From: Roseomonas gilardii subsp. gilardii
GTDB lineage: Bacteria > Pseudomonadota > Alphaproteobacteria > Acetobacterales > Acetobacteraceae
DNA: 64,000 nt
Direction of reading: 5' to 3'
NCBI RefSeq assembly: GCF_023078375.1
Contig: NZ_CP095554.1
Coordinates: forward strand, 3,836,501 to 3,900,500
Shown: positions 45,438 to 54,759 of the stretch, piece after piece
How the letters are laid out: every line of letters begins with the position of its first letter
How positions within the stretch are numbered: position 1 is the first letter of the stretch
The notes under the pieces: generated by a model
Seen by the model: the letters and a program-made list of their open reading frames with translations, nothing else
What the model was told of the DNA's origin: nothing
Database searches by the model: none
Translations under genes and position numbers: made by a program

Positions 45438-45600
45438 TGGGTGTCTTCCCTGAGATTCTCCGGCTCCCCCGGCCGGATGCCAGGACGAAACCACGGAAAC
45501 CCCATGCCGTGCGTGAAGCCTTGGAAAGCCCGCCTCCATGCCGCAGATGCGAGGAAAGGGGGAGGGTTGACATCCTCCCCCCGGCCCTCTTCCAGCCGGC

Positions 45601-46269
45601 TCAGCCCAGCCCGGCCAGCACCTTCGCCGTGGCGCCGCTGATCTCGCCGAGCTTCTCGCCCGCCGCGACCCGGGCCTGGGTCTTCATCCCGCGCTCCTGC
45701 CGGGTGATCGCCTCGCGGGCCTCGGCCTCCGCCTCGGCGGGTGGCAGCACCAGCACGCCGGATTCGTCGCAGAGCACCGCATCGCCCGGCGACACCACCA
45801 CGCCGCCAATGGAGACCGGCACGTTCAGCCGCCCGCCCAGGTCATAGATCCGCGTGGTGATCGGCGCCTGCCCCCGGCACCACAGGGGGAAGTCGCTGGC
45901 CTCCACCTCCTCCAGATCGGTGCAGGGCCCATCCACCACGCCGGCCCTGGCGCCCGCCGCCTTGGCCGCCACGGTCACGCCGCCGCCCCAGCAGGCGTGG
46001 CGCACATCGCCCAGCCGGTCCACCACCAGGATGTCGCCGGGGCGCAGCAGGCCCAGCGCATGGTGCAGCAGGGTGGAATCCGGCCCCGGGATCTGCAGCG
46101 TCACCGCCGTACCCGCCACCCGCTTGTGGCGCAGCAGCGGCTGCACGCCCCGGTCCACGAAGCCCCAGTGGCGCCAGTGGCCGACCGTGGCGGTCTCCGT
46201 CTGCTCCAGCAGCGCGATCACCTCGGCGCTGATCTGCGGCGCGCTCTTCTCCACGACGTATTTCGGCAT
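45601..46269 (-). CDS. RraA-like aldolase/decarboxylase family protein
   Basis: Members are HMG/CHA aldolases (pyruvate-type retro-aldol) or RraA regulators of RNase E. In the 222 residues the family core is visible: ALGLLRPGDILVVD, then GDVRHACWGGGVTVAAKAAGARAGVVDGPCTD with the expected Arg and Asp. It starts 8 bases after the second permease gene and ends the ABC-transporter operon. This favours a catabolic enzyme acting on the imported compound over an RNase E regulator. Confidence 0.85.
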   Translation of the reverse strand: MPKYVVEKSAPQISAEVIALLEQTETATVGHWRHWGFVDRGVQPLLRHKRVAGTAVTLQIPGPDSTLLHHALGLLRPGDILVVDRLGDVRHACWGGGVTVAAKAAGARAGVVDGPCTDLEEVEASDFPLWCRGQAPITTRIYDLGGRLNVPVSIGGVVVSPGDAVLCDESGVLVLPPAEAEAEAREAITRQERGMKTQARVAAGEKLGEISGATAKVLAGLG

Positions 46270-46276
46270 CCTCACC

Positions 46277-47077
46277 TCACTCCTTCGCAAGCGCGCGCTG
46301 GAAACCCACCAGCCGCTCCACCAACAGAACCACCGCGAGCGCCACGACGATCAGCGCCATGGCCAGGGCCGCCACCAGCGGATCGGACCGGCTCTCGGTG
46401 TACTGGAACATCGCCACCGGCAGGGTCGTCAGGCGCGGCCCCACCAGGAACAGGCTGATCACCGTCTCGTCGAAGGAGACCAGGAAGGCCAGCGCCCCCG
46501 CCGCCACCGCCCCGGGCGCCGCGATCGGCAGCGTCACCCGCAGCGCCGCGCGCAGCGGCGTGGCGCCCAGCGTCCAGGCCGCCTCCTCCACCTCGCGCGG
46601 TACGGCGGCGAAGGCCTGCGCCATGATCCGCACGGCGAAGGGGATGGCCACGAGGCTGTGCCCCAGCGCCAGCCCCGGCCAGGTCGCGATCAGCCGCATC
46701 GGCTGAAGCGCCAGCATCAGCCCCAGCCCCAGCACCAGCGTCGGCAGCAGCAGCGGCGCCGCCAGCAGGCCGGCCACCACCCCCTTGCCGGGGAAATCCA
46801 GCCGCGTCAGCGCATAGGCCGCCGGCCCGCCGACCAGCAGCGCCAGCGCCGCGACGATCAGCCCCAGGATCAGGCTGGTGCCGAGCGCGCCCATCAGCGG
46901 CCCATTGGCCAGCAGGGCCTCGTACCAGCGCAGGGAGAAGCCCGGCGGCGGAAAGGTCAGGTAGTTGCCGGCGCTGAAGGACACCACCAGCACCACCACG
47001 GCCGGCCCCAGCAGCAGCAGATAGCCGCAGACCGCGAAGAGCCGCAGCAGCGGCCCCGCTTCCGTCACCGCCCTCAT
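46277..47077 (-). CDS. ABC transporter permease (PotC-like)
   Basis: 266 residues with about six membrane segments and the cytoplasmic coupling loop EEAAWTLGATPLRAALRVTLPIAAPG (EAA motif). It pairs with the permease at 47074 to form the channel. It starts inside the last codons of that gene (ATGA-type overlap). Confidence 0.9.
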   Translation of the reverse strand: MRAVTEAGPLLRLFAVCGYLLLLGPAVVVLVVSFSAGNYLTFPPPGFSLRWYEALLANGPLMGALGTSLILGLIVAALALLVGGPAAYALTRLDFPGKGVVAGLLAAPLLLPTLVLGLGLMLALQPMRLIATWPGLALGHSLVAIPFAVRIMAQAFAAVPREVEEAAWTLGATPLRAALRVTLPIAAPGAVAAGALAFLVSFDETVISLFLVGPRLTTLPVAMFQYTESRSDPLVAALAMALIVVALAVVLLVERLVGFQRALAKE

Positions 47078-47931
47078 GCCACCCGGCCCTCCCCCGCCTG
47101 GGTCCGCTTCGCCATGCCGGCCAGCACCCCGCGCAGCAGCATCACGGCCAGCAGGGCCAGAAGCAGCAGCATCGCCAGCACCGCCGCCACCGGCCAGTCC
47201 ACCGTGGTCAGTGCCTGGTCATAGATCTCGGTCGCCACGGTGAAGACCCGCCCGCCGCCCATCAGCCGCGGCGTGATGAAGGCGGAGATGCCCAGCACCA
47301 GCCCGAGCAGGAAGGCCCCGCCCAGCGCCGGCGCCGCCAGCGGCAGCGTCACCCGCAGGAAGGTGCGGCTCCGCCCCGCCCCCAGCGTCGCCGCGGCTTC
47401 CTCCAGCCGGGGATCGAGCCGCCCCAGCCCGGCGATCAGCACCAGCACCGCATAGGGCATCAGGCTTTCCACCAGCCCGATCCAGACGCCGGTCCAGTTG
47501 TTGATCAGCGGCACCGGGGCGCTGGTCAGGCCGAACCAGCCCAGGGCCACGTTGATCAGCCCGAGATCGCCCAGGATCGCCCGCCAGCCCACCACCCGCG
47601 CGGTGCCGGAAATCAGCAGCGGCGAGACCGCCATCAGCGCCAGCGGCGCCCGCCAGCGGGGCGAGGCCCGGCGGATCAGCAGCACCACCGGCAGCGCCAG
47701 CGCGGCGGCGATGGCCGAGGCCCCGGCGGAGAGCACCAGCGTGTCCCAGGCGAGCCCCCAGTAATACGGGTCCCCCGTCACCTTGGCATAGGTCTCGGCG
47801 GTCAGCGCCGCCTCCATCGCCCCGGTCTCGGCGGTGCGGTTCAGGCTGATGCGGAAGAGGCCCAGCATCGGCCAGAGGAAGGCCAGCGCCAGCACCAGCA
47901 GTGCGGGGGCGCTCAGCAGCCATCCGGTCAC
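47074..47931 (-). CDS. ABC transporter permease (PotB-like)
   Basis: 285 residues with six membrane segments and the EAA loop EEAAATLGAGRSRTFLRVTLPLAAPA. The second segment after DDPYYWGL-like residues matches the PotB side of polyamine-type importers. It overlaps the ATPase gene by 4 bases. Confidence 0.9.
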   Translation of the reverse strand: MTGWLLSAPALLVLALAFLWPMLGLFRISLNRTAETGAMEAALTAETYAKVTGDPYYWGLAWDTLVLSAGASAIAAALALPVVLLIRRASPRWRAPLALMAVSPLLISGTARVVGWRAILGDLGLINVALGWFGLTSAPVPLINNWTGVWIGLVESLMPYAVLVLIAGLGRLDPRLEEAAATLGAGRSRTFLRVTLPLAAPALGGAFLLGLVLGISAFITPRLMGGGRVFTVATEIYDQALTTVDWPVAAVLAMLLLLALLAVMLLRGVLAGMAKRTQAGEGRVA

Positions 47932-49004
47932 GCGGGGAACACCCGCAGGTCCTCCGGCCGCAGGGCGAGGCGCACCGCATCCCCCACCCGCAGCGCGGCG
48001 CCGGGATCGTAGGCGGGCAGTTCCGCCTGCACCGGCCCGGCCGGGGTCTCGGCCTCCAGCCAGACGATCTCGCCGCTATAGGTCCGCCGCAGCACCCGCC
48101 CGTCGAGCAGCACCGTGCCCTCCGGCGCCTGGCCCTCCGGCACCACCCGCACCCGGTGCGGCCGCAGGAAAGCCTCCGCCGCCCCGGCCGGATGCCCCGC
48201 CGCCACCGGCAGGGCGGCGCCCCCGGCGCGGAACACCCCGCCCGGCTCCACCGCGCCCGAAAGCCGCGAGGCCCGCCCGACGAAGCCCGCCACGAAGCGC
48301 GTCGCCGGCTTCTCGAAGACCTCCTCCGGCGGCGCCATCTGCTCGATCCGCCCATCCTTCATCACCGCGACGAGGTCGGCCATGGCCAGCGCCTCGCTCT
48401 GGTCATGGGTGACGAAGACCGCCGTGGTGCCGAGCCGCTGCTGCAGGGCGCGGATCTCGTCGCGCACCTCCTCCCGCCGCTTGGCGTCCAGCGCCGAGAG
48501 CGGCTCGTCCAGCAGCAGCAGGTCGGGGCGGATCGCCAGGGCCCGGGCCAGGGCCACGCGCTGCTGCTGCCCGCCCGACATGGCGCGGGGCTTGCGGTCG
48601 GCCAGGGCGCCCAGCCCCACCATCTCCAGCGCCTCGCGCGCCCGGGCCAGCCGCTCCGCGCGCCCGACGCCGCGCATCTCCAGCCCGAAGCCCGCATTGG
48701 CCAGCGCGCTCATATGCGGGAAGAGCGCATAGGACTGGAACACCACCCCCATGTTCCGCCGGTGCGGCGGCAGGGCGGTGACATCCTGTCCCGCCACCAC
48801 GACACGGCCGGAATCCGGCTGCTCCAGCCCCGCGATCATGCGCAGCGTCGTGGTCTTGCCGCAGCCGGAGGGGCCAAGCAGGGCCAGCAGCGCCCCCTTC
48901 GGCAGTTCCAGCGACACATGGTCCACCGCCAGCGGGCCGCCCGCGCCGAAGCGGCGGGTCAACCGCTCCAGGACCAGATGAGCGGGCGCCGGATGAGCCC
49001 CCAT
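47928..49004 (-). CDS. ABC transporter ATPase (PotA-like)
   Basis: 358 residues. Walker A is GPSGCGKTT near residue 39, then SYALFPHMSAL, signature MSGGQQQRVALARAL, Walker B LLLDEPLSALD, and HDQSEALAMADLV. A C-terminal TOBE domain of about 100 residues follows, as in PotA/CysA-type importers. It overlaps the binding-protein gene. Confidence 0.93.
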   Translation of the reverse strand: MGAHPAPAHLVLERLTRRFGAGGPLAVDHVSLELPKGALLALLGPSGCGKTTTLRMIAGLEQPDSGRVVVAGQDVTALPPHRRNMGVVFQSYALFPHMSALANAGFGLEMRGVGRAERLARAREALEMVGLGALADRKPRAMSGGQQQRVALARALAIRPDLLLLDEPLSALDAKRREEVRDEIRALQQRLGTTAVFVTHDQSEALAMADLVAVMKDGRIEQMAPPEEVFEKPATRFVAGFVGRASRLSGAVEPGGVFRAGGAALPVAAGHPAGAAEAFLRPHRVRVVPEGQAPEGTVLLDGRVLRRTYSGEIVWLEAETPAGPVQAELPAYDPGAALRVGDAVRLALRPEDLRVFPA

Positions 49005-50086
49005 CAGCGCGTGGCCGCCGTCATCACCTCGCGCCTCCAGCGCTGGTTCCAGTTGTCACGCAGCTTCACCGCCTCCAGCCAGTCGATCGGCACGATGCGG
49101 CTGCGGTATTCCGGGGCCAGGGCGGTGCGGCCGATCGCCCTGGCCTCCCTCTGCGCCTGCAGATTGGTCGGGCCGTAGAACATGCGGTCGGTGAAGGCCG
49201 CCTGCGGCCCGGCGGAGAGCGCGTGGTTCAGGAAGGCGATGGCCTGCTCCCGGTGCTTCGCCCCCTTCACGATGTTGATCGTGTTGATCTGGAAGGCCGT
49301 GCCCTCCGCGGGGATCACCACGCCCAGCTTGCCCTTGCTCTGGTCGTGATAGAGCTGCGAGCGCGCGTTCCAGCCGGTGCCGAAGGCGATCTGCCCGCTC
49401 AGCACCATGGAATAGGCATCCGGGCTCGGCTGGAAGGTCTGCACGTTCGGCACGATCTGCTTCAGCAGCGGGATCGCGGCGCCGATGTTCTTCCAGTCGC
49501 CCGAGGCGCTGTGCGCCAGGATCGCCGTCAGCGCCATGCCCTGGATGTCGGGCGGCGCGCTCAGCGAGGACTTGCCCTTGTATTCCGGCCTGGCGAGATC
49601 CATCCAGCGCGCCGGCGCCGCCTTGATCGCCTCGGCATCGTAGATCAGCGTCAGGTGGTCATAGGTCACCGCCGGGCCGCAGCCATTGCCCACCTTGTTG
49701 GCCTGTTCGTCGAGTTCCTTCAGCACCGGAAGGATCTCGGGCGTCAGCGGCTCCACCAGCCCTTCCGCGCAGGCGGCGGCAGCGGTGCTGGCGTCCATGA
49801 TCACCACATCCACCTGCGGGTCTGCCTTCTGCGCCCGCAACGTGCCCAGCATCTGGGCGGACCCGCCGAGGCCGGGATCGGTATACTGAACCGTCACCCC
49901 ACTGGCCTGGGAAAAGGGCTGCACCACCACCTGGGAATAATTGTCCTTGAACACCCCGACATAGGCGAGGAGCACCATCTCGCCACCCGGCCTCGCATTG
50001 CCCTGCGCCCGGGCAACGGGCATGGCCGCCAGGGCCGACAGGCAGAGCGCGAGGGTCAGGCGGCAGGTCGAACCAGGCAGGCGCAT
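49004..50086 (-). CDS. Periplasmic solute-binding protein (PotD/family 1 type)
   Basis: First gene of the transporter operon. The 360-residue protein has a signal peptide ending MPVARAQG and a type II periplasmic fold with GGSAQMLGTLRAQ, CGPAVTYDHLTLIYD, FGTGWNARSQLYH and AIAFLNHALS. Such proteins bind polyamines, iron or small acids; the ligand is not evident. The ATG at 50086 begins the signal peptide. Confidence 0.88.
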   Translation of the reverse strand: MRLPGSTCRLTLALCLSALAAMPVARAQGNARPGGEMVLLAYVGVFKDNYSQVVVQPFSQASGVTVQYTDPGLGGSAQMLGTLRAQKADPQVDVVIMDASTAAAACAEGLVEPLTPEILPVLKELDEQANKVGNGCGPAVTYDHLTLIYDAEAIKAAPARWMDLARPEYKGKSSLSAPPDIQGMALTAILAHSASGDWKNIGAAIPLLKQIVPNVQTFQPSPDAYSMVLSGQIAFGTGWNARSQLYHDQSKGKLGVVIPAEGTAFQINTINIVKGAKHREQAIAFLNHALSAGPQAAFTDRMFYGPTNLQAQREARAIGRTALAPEYRSRIVPIDWLEAVKLRDNWNQRWRREVMTAATR

Positions 50087-50230
50087 GGGCTTCTCCAGGG
50101 AATCCGCGTCGTGGTCTGCGGGGGTGCCTGCAAGCATCGGACCAATGACGGGATGCGCAACCCTATCATCTCGCAACTGCGTCGCGCCGGTATACACGCC
50201 CCCCATTCTGGGCGCCCTTGCCCCGGCCCT

Positions 50231-50986
50231 TCACCCCCAGAGTGGCAGGCCGATCACCGCCGCCAGGGCGATCAGCCCGAAGCAGGTCCGCCGGAACAGG
50301 ACCTCGCTCGCCCGGCCGAACATGCCGCTGCCGCACCACAGGCCCAGCGCGTAGCCCGGCGCCATCAGCGCCGCCAGCACCAGCGCCTCCCCGGTCAGCA
50401 GTCCGGCGAACAGATAGACGATCATGCTGATCACCCCGCTGGTGGCGAAGAAGAGCACGATGTTCGCCCGCACCTTCGCGGCCGGGATCGCGCCACCCAG
50501 CCAATAGGCCACCGCGGGCGGTCCGCCCATCTGCGCCAGGCCCGCGAAGACCCCCGACCCGGCACCGACCGCGAGCGAGAGCGGCCAGGCCGGGCGCCCG
50601 TGATAGCGCCAGCCGGAGGCCAGCAGCACCAGCATCCCCACGGCCAGGGCGCACATGCCCCAGCGCAGCGCCACCGGGTCCAGCCGCAGCAGCAGCCAGG
50701 CCCCCAGGGGCGCCCCCACCAGCGCCCCGGCGGTCAGCCAGGCGACCTCCCGCCGCGCCGCACCGCGCCATGCGGCGGGGACCAGGGGAAAGGCCGTGGC
50801 ATTGTCCACCAGCACCAGCAGCGGCGCGGCCAGCTTCGGCTCCAGCACCGCGCTCGCCAGCGGAACGAAGATCAGCGCCGAGCCGAAGCCGGAGAAGCCG
50901 CGCGCCAGCCCGGCCAGCGCGGCGGCGAGAAGCGTGGCCAGCAGGGGCATCGCAGGGGGCAAGTGAGGGGTGATCACAGAGGCCAT
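50231..50986 (-). CDS. TauE/SafE-family sulfite/organosulfur permease
   Basis: 251 residues with eight hydrophobic segments and the family landmarks ARGFSGFGSALIFVPLASAVL and GAGSGVFAGLAQMGGPPAVAYWL. Starts at 50986 (MASVITPHLP) or 50950 (MPLLATLL) are both possible. Substrates in the family are sulfite, sulfoacetate and similar anions; here unknown. Confidence 0.85.
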   Translation of the reverse strand: MASVITPHLPPAMPLLATLLAAALAGLARGFSGFGSALIFVPLASAVLEPKLAAPLLVLVDNATAFPLVPAAWRGAARREVAWLTAGALVGAPLGAWLLLRLDPVALRWGMCALAVGMLVLLASGWRYHGRPAWPLSLAVGAGSGVFAGLAQMGGPPAVAYWLGGAIPAAKVRANIVLFFATSGVISMIVYLFAGLLTGEALVLAALMAPGYALGLWCGSGMFGRASEVLFRRTCFGLIALAAVIGLPLWG

Positions 50987-51038
50987 TCCATTCCGGCCGG
51001 CGGCGTCGCGGCGCATCGGCGGCGTGGGCGGAAGCGGA

Positions 51039-51111
51039 TGGGCCGGGCAGGAATCGAACCCGCAACCAAGCCGTTATGAGCGGCCAGCTCTAACCGTTGA
51101 GCTACCGGCCC
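51039..51111 (-). tRNA. tRNA with CAU anticodon, probably tRNA-Ile2
   Basis: A full cloverleaf folds: acceptor GGGCCGG/CCGGCCC, D stem GCTC/GAGC, anticodon stem GGCCG/CGGCT with loop CTCATAA, and T stem GCGGG/CCTGC with TTCGATT. The CAU anticodon fits Met or lysidine-modified Ile2. The TTGGTT variable region and the overall match to E. coli tRNA-Ile2 favour Ile (AUA). CCA is not encoded. Confidence 0.9.
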
Positions 51112-51125
51112 TCCGCGGAGCGGGT

Positions 51126-52388
51126 TTAAGGGCCCCGCGGCGGCTCGGCAAGGAAGGCGCGGATCGCCTCCCCCGCCCCGGCAATGCCGGCCAGCCACTC
51201 GCCATGCCCCTGCGGACCATCGAGCGATGTCAGCTTCACCGGCCGGCCCAGCCCCTTCAGCACCCCTTCCAGCTCCCGCGCGTATTCGATCGGGAAGAGC
51301 CGGTCCCGCTCCGCCGGCACCAGCAGCCAGGACGCCTTCCCCTGCGACAGCGCGGCGCGCGTGTCCGGGTATTCGTTCAGGAAGAGCTGCATCGCCCGGG
51401 TCAGATAAAGGAAGGAATTCGCATCCGCGAGCTTCGCCCGGCCCGCGGCGATCTCGGTCAGATAGGGATCGACCGCCACGGTGTCGGTCATCCGGCGCGC
51501 CGGGTCCTGCCCCTCCGCCGCCCGTCCGTCGAAGCGCGACAGCGCCGCCCGGTCCTGGGTCTGCAGGGTGATGATCCGCAGCGCATCGGTCAGCCCGCGC
51601 AGCGGCGGCTCCCGCCCCTGGGCATAGTAGTCGCCGTTGCGCCAGTTGGGGTCGGCGCGGATCGGCGCCTCCCAGACCTCCATCCAGGCCTGTAGCCAGG
51701 CATCCATCCGGCCGACCGGCATCACCGGCATCACCCGGTCCACCAGGGCGGGATAGGCCGCCGCCCATTCGATGGCCTGCATCGCCCCCATCGAGGGCCC
51801 GGCCACCAGCGCCAGCCGCTTCACCCCCAGGCTGTCCAGCAGCCCCTTCTGCACCTCCACGAAATCGCGGATCGACAGCACCGGGAAGCTCATCCCATAG
51901 GGCCGCCCGGTGGAGGGATCGACGCTGGCCGGACCGGTGCTGGTGGTGCGGCTTTCCCGCACATAGAGATTGGCGGGCGTGTCGCTCGCCACCACGAAGA
52001 AGCGGCTGGTGTCGATCGGCTTTCCCGGCCCGATGATCGCGTCCCACCAGCCCAGCGGCCCGTTCGCATCGTTGCGGCCGAAGGCCTGGCCATTGGCGAC
52101 GAAGGGATGGGTGATCAGCACGGCATTGCCACCCGCCGCGTCCAGCGTGCCCGCGGTCTGGTAGCCGATGCGCATCCGCGCCACCGTGGCACCGCCGCGC
52201 GTGACGAAGCCCGGGATCTCGAAGGTCTTCTTCTCCACCAGCATGGCCTCCCCCGCCGGGTCGGAGGAAGGCTGGGCCGGGTTCTGGGCCGGGTTCTGGG
52301 CCGGGGCTTGCGCCTGGGCCGGCAGGACGCCGCGCAGCGCGGCGGCGAGGCCGAGGAGGAGAGGGGGCAACATGCGGCGCGGCGTCAT
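51126..52388 (-). CDS. Exported MetX-like alpha/beta hydrolase
   Basis: 420 residues. A signal peptide (MLPPLLLGLAAALRGVLPAQAQ) is followed by a short QNPAQ repeat, then a fold matching homoserine O-acetyltransferase. It has the nucleophile elbow GPSMGAMQAIEW, the acid region PAERDRLFP, and the His in QGHGEWL. The usual MetX elbow is GxSMGG; here Gly is Ala. Export argues against a role in methionine synthesis and for an esterase or acyltransferase acting outside the cytoplasm. Confidence 0.8.
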   Translation of the reverse strand: MTPRRMLPPLLLGLAAALRGVLPAQAQAPAQNPAQNPAQPSSDPAGEAMLVEKKTFEIPGFVTRGGATVARMRIGYQTAGTLDAAGGNAVLITHPFVANGQAFGRNDANGPLGWWDAIIGPGKPIDTSRFFVVASDTPANLYVRESRTTSTGPASVDPSTGRPYGMSFPVLSIRDFVEVQKGLLDSLGVKRLALVAGPSMGAMQAIEWAAAYPALVDRVMPVMPVGRMDAWLQAWMEVWEAPIRADPNWRNGDYYAQGREPPLRGLTDALRIITLQTQDRAALSRFDGRAAEGQDPARRMTDTVAVDPYLTEIAAGRAKLADANSFLYLTRAMQLFLNEYPDTRAALSQGKASWLLVPAERDRLFPIEYARELEGVLKGLGRPVKLTSLDGPQGHGEWLAGIAGAGEAIRAFLAEPPRGP

Positions 52389-52587
52389 GACGATTCCTGG
52401 ATCGCGCGTTCTGGACGGCGATGCTGCCGCCGCCCCCTCCCCCGCGCAAGCCGCCGCCCGGCGGCAATGGGGGCACCTCGCCAGCCTGTGCGGTGGCGAA
52501 GACGGCCCTTTGCTGCTACGGGGGCGGTGACGGCGGGCCGGGATCACCCCCGGCCGCCTCTTGGCTCCATTCCTCGGCAGGACCCGC

Positions 52588-53118
52588 ATGAACGCCAGCA
52601 AGATCCCCCCCGGCAAGGCGCCGCCGCACGACATCAACGTGGTGGTGGAGATCCCGCCGGGCTCGCAGGTGAAGTACGAGCTGGACAAGGACAGCGGCGC
52701 CATCGTGGTGGACCGCTTCCTGTTCACCCCCATGGCCTATCCGGCCGCCTATGGCTTCATCCCCGGCACCGTGGCCGATGACGGCGACCCGACCGACGTG
52801 CTGGTGCTGACCCCCGCCCCGGTGGTGCCCGGCGCCATGATCCGCGTGCGCCCGATCGGCGTGCTGCTGATGGAGGACGAGGCCGGCCAGGACGAGAAGC
52901 TGGTGGCCGTGCCGCACGACAAGATCACCACCCTCTTCACCAATGTGCAGACGGTGGACGACCTGCCGGCCTTGCTGCGCCAGCAGATCGAGCACTTCTT
53001 CACCCGCTACAAGGACCTGGAGCCCGGCAAGTGGGTGAAGGTCACCGGCTGGGGCACCAAGGAACAGGCCCTGGCGCTGGTCGAGCGCGGCGTCGCCGCC
53101 GCCGGCGAGAGCAAGTAA
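52588..53118 (+). CDS. ppa: Inorganic pyrophosphatase
   Basis: Hydrolyses pyrophosphate in the cytoplasm. The 176 residues show the family I core: [24 protein letters not shown], and the metal-binding Asp cluster DDGDPTD at 64-70, then [14 protein letters not shown]. The ATG at 52588 gives [10 protein letters not shown]; the upstream ATG adds residues outside the fold. Confidence 0.95.
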   Translation: MNASKIPPGKAPPHDINVVVEIPPGSQVKYELDKDSGAIVVDRFLFTPMAYPAAYGFIPGTVADDGDPTDVLVLTPAPVVPGAMIRVRPIGVLLMEDEAGQDEKLVAVPHDKITTLFTNVQTVDDLPALLRQQIEHFFTRYKDLEPGKWVKVTGWGTKEQALALVERGVAAAGESK

Positions 53119-53125
53119 CGGCATC

Positions 53126-53155
53126 CCGGCCGGGAGTCCCTTGCTCCCCGGCCGG
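53126..53155. terminator. GC-rich hairpin between ppa and the GMC gene
   Basis: CCGGCCGGGAG pairs with CTCCCCGGCCGG, allowing one bulged base, in the 50-base gap between convergent genes. No T run is seen, so Rho help may be needed. Confidence 0.5.
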
Positions 53156-53168
53156 ATCGCCACCCCCG

Positions 53169-54740
53169 CTACACCTCGCCCCGGGACATCCGCCCCGTGA
53201 GGTGCTCCGCCTGCCGGATCGCCAGTGCCACGATGGTGAGCGACGGATTGCAGGCCGCGCCGCTGGTGAACTGGCTGCCGTCCGAGACATAGAGATTCGG
53301 CAGGTCGTGCGCCTTGCCGTTGCGGTCCACCACGCCATCGCGCGGCTTCTCGCTCATCCGGTTGGTGCCCATGTTGTGGGTGGAGGGATAGGCGGTGGTG
53401 TGGAAGACCCGCGTCGCCCCCACCGCGTCATAGATCGCACTGCCCTGGCGGTAGCCGTGCTCGCGCATCGCGATGTCGTTGGCGTGGTCGTCGAAATTCA
53501 CCCGCGCCACCGGCAGCCCGTGCTTGTCCCGCGCCTTGGGGTCGAGCGTGATGCGGTTGGTCTCCTGCGGCATGTCCTCCCCCACGATCCACATCCCCGC
53601 CAGCCGGTCATAGCCGTCCAGCGCCGAGGTGAAGCCGCGCCCCCAGCCGCCGGGGTCCAGGAAGGCCGCCATGAAGGGCACGCCGAGCGAGAGCGTCTCC
53701 ATCTCGTAGCCGCCGACGAAGCCGCGCTCCGGCCTGTGGTGCGCCTCGTCGCGCACGATGCCGGCCATGGTGGTGCCGCGATACATGTGCACCGGCTTCT
53801 CGAACATGCCGTACACGCTGGCGGTCAGGTGCCACATGTAGTTGCGCCCGACCTGGCCGGAGGAGGAATTCGCCATCCCGTCCGGGAACAGGGAGGAGGC
53901 GCTGTTCAGCAGCAGCCGCGGGCTCTCGATGGAATTCCCCGCGACGCAAACCACGCGCGCCTTCTGCCGCTGGTGGTTGCCCTGGGCATCGGCATAGACC
54001 ACGCCCGTCGCCTTGCCCTTCGCGTCGTGCTCGATCTTCAGCACCATGCAGTCCGGCCGCACCTCCAGATTGCCCGTGGCCTCGCCCGCCGGAATCTCGG
54101 TGTAGAGGGTGGACCACTTGGCGCCCGACTTGCAGCCCTGGAAGCAGAAGCCGATCTGCTGGCAGCTCCCCCGTCCGGCGCGCGGCTGGCTGTTGATCGC
54201 CATGTTGCCCGTATGCACTTCCTGATAGCCGAGCTTCTTCGCCCCGGCCGCCAGAACCTTGAAGTTGTTGTTGCCCGGCAGGCGCGGGATGCCGTTGGTG
54301 CCGGTGACGCCCATCTTGTCCTCGGCCCGGGCATAGTAGGGCGCCATCTCCTCCAGCGTGATCGGCCAGTCGAGCAGGTTGGCCCCATCGACCTTGCCAT
54401 AGGTCGTGCGAGCCTTGAACTCGTAGTCCTGGAAGCGCAGCGAGGCACCGGCCCAGTGCGTGGTGGTGCCGCCCACCGCCTTCACGATCCAGGCCGGCAG
54501 GTTCGGGAAGTCCCGCGCCACCCGCCAGGAGCCGGTGGTGGTGCGCATGTCCGTCCAGGCGAGCTGGGCGAAGCTCTCCCACTCGTCGTTGACGAAGTCC
54601 TGGATCTCGTAGCGGCTGCCCGCCTCCAGGATCACCACCTTCACGCCCTTCTGCGCCAGCTCGTTGCCGAGCGTGCCGCCACCGGCGCCGGAGCCCACGA
54701 TCACGACGAGGCTGTCGTCGTTCAGGTCGAAATTCGCCAT
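53169..54740 (-). CDS. GMC-family oxidoreductase
   Basis: FAD flavoenzyme that oxidises an alcohol, sugar or sugar acid. The 523 residues have the FAD loop GSGAGG at 16-21, a ligand region GGTTTHWAGASLRF, and a C-terminal part with STHNMGTNRM and GAACNPSLTIVALAIR (catalytic His/Asn positions). A Tat-exported small subunit lies 19 bases upstream, matching gluconate-2-dehydrogenase-like pairs. The ATG at 54740 starts MANFDLNDDS. Confidence 0.88.
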   Translation of the reverse strand: MANFDLNDDSLVVIVGSGAGGGTLGNELAQKGVKVVILEAGSRYEIQDFVNDEWESFAQLAWTDMRTTTGSWRVARDFPNLPAWIVKAVGGTTTHWAGASLRFQDYEFKARTTYGKVDGANLLDWPITLEEMAPYYARAEDKMGVTGTNGIPRLPGNNNFKVLAAGAKKLGYQEVHTGNMAINSQPRAGRGSCQQIGFCFQGCKSGAKWSTLYTEIPAGEATGNLEVRPDCMVLKIEHDAKGKATGVVYADAQGNHQRQKARVVCVAGNSIESPRLLLNSASSLFPDGMANSSSGQVGRNYMWHLTASVYGMFEKPVHMYRGTTMAGIVRDEAHHRPERGFVGGYEMETLSLGVPFMAAFLDPGGWGRGFTSALDGYDRLAGMWIVGEDMPQETNRITLDPKARDKHGLPVARVNFDDHANDIAMREHGYRQGSAIYDAVGATRVFHTTAYPSTHNMGTNRMSEKPRDGVVDRNGKAHDLPNLYVSDGSQFTSGAACNPSLTIVALAIRQAEHLTGRMSRGEV

Positions 54741-54759
54741 CTCAAACCCTCCCCGCCGC

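Noticed and set aside
51039-51111. Elongator tRNA-Met reading of the CAU tRNA
   Set aside because: Possible, but the anticodon stem, variable region and overall match fit tRNA-Ile2 better; identity needs lysidine-synthetase determinants.
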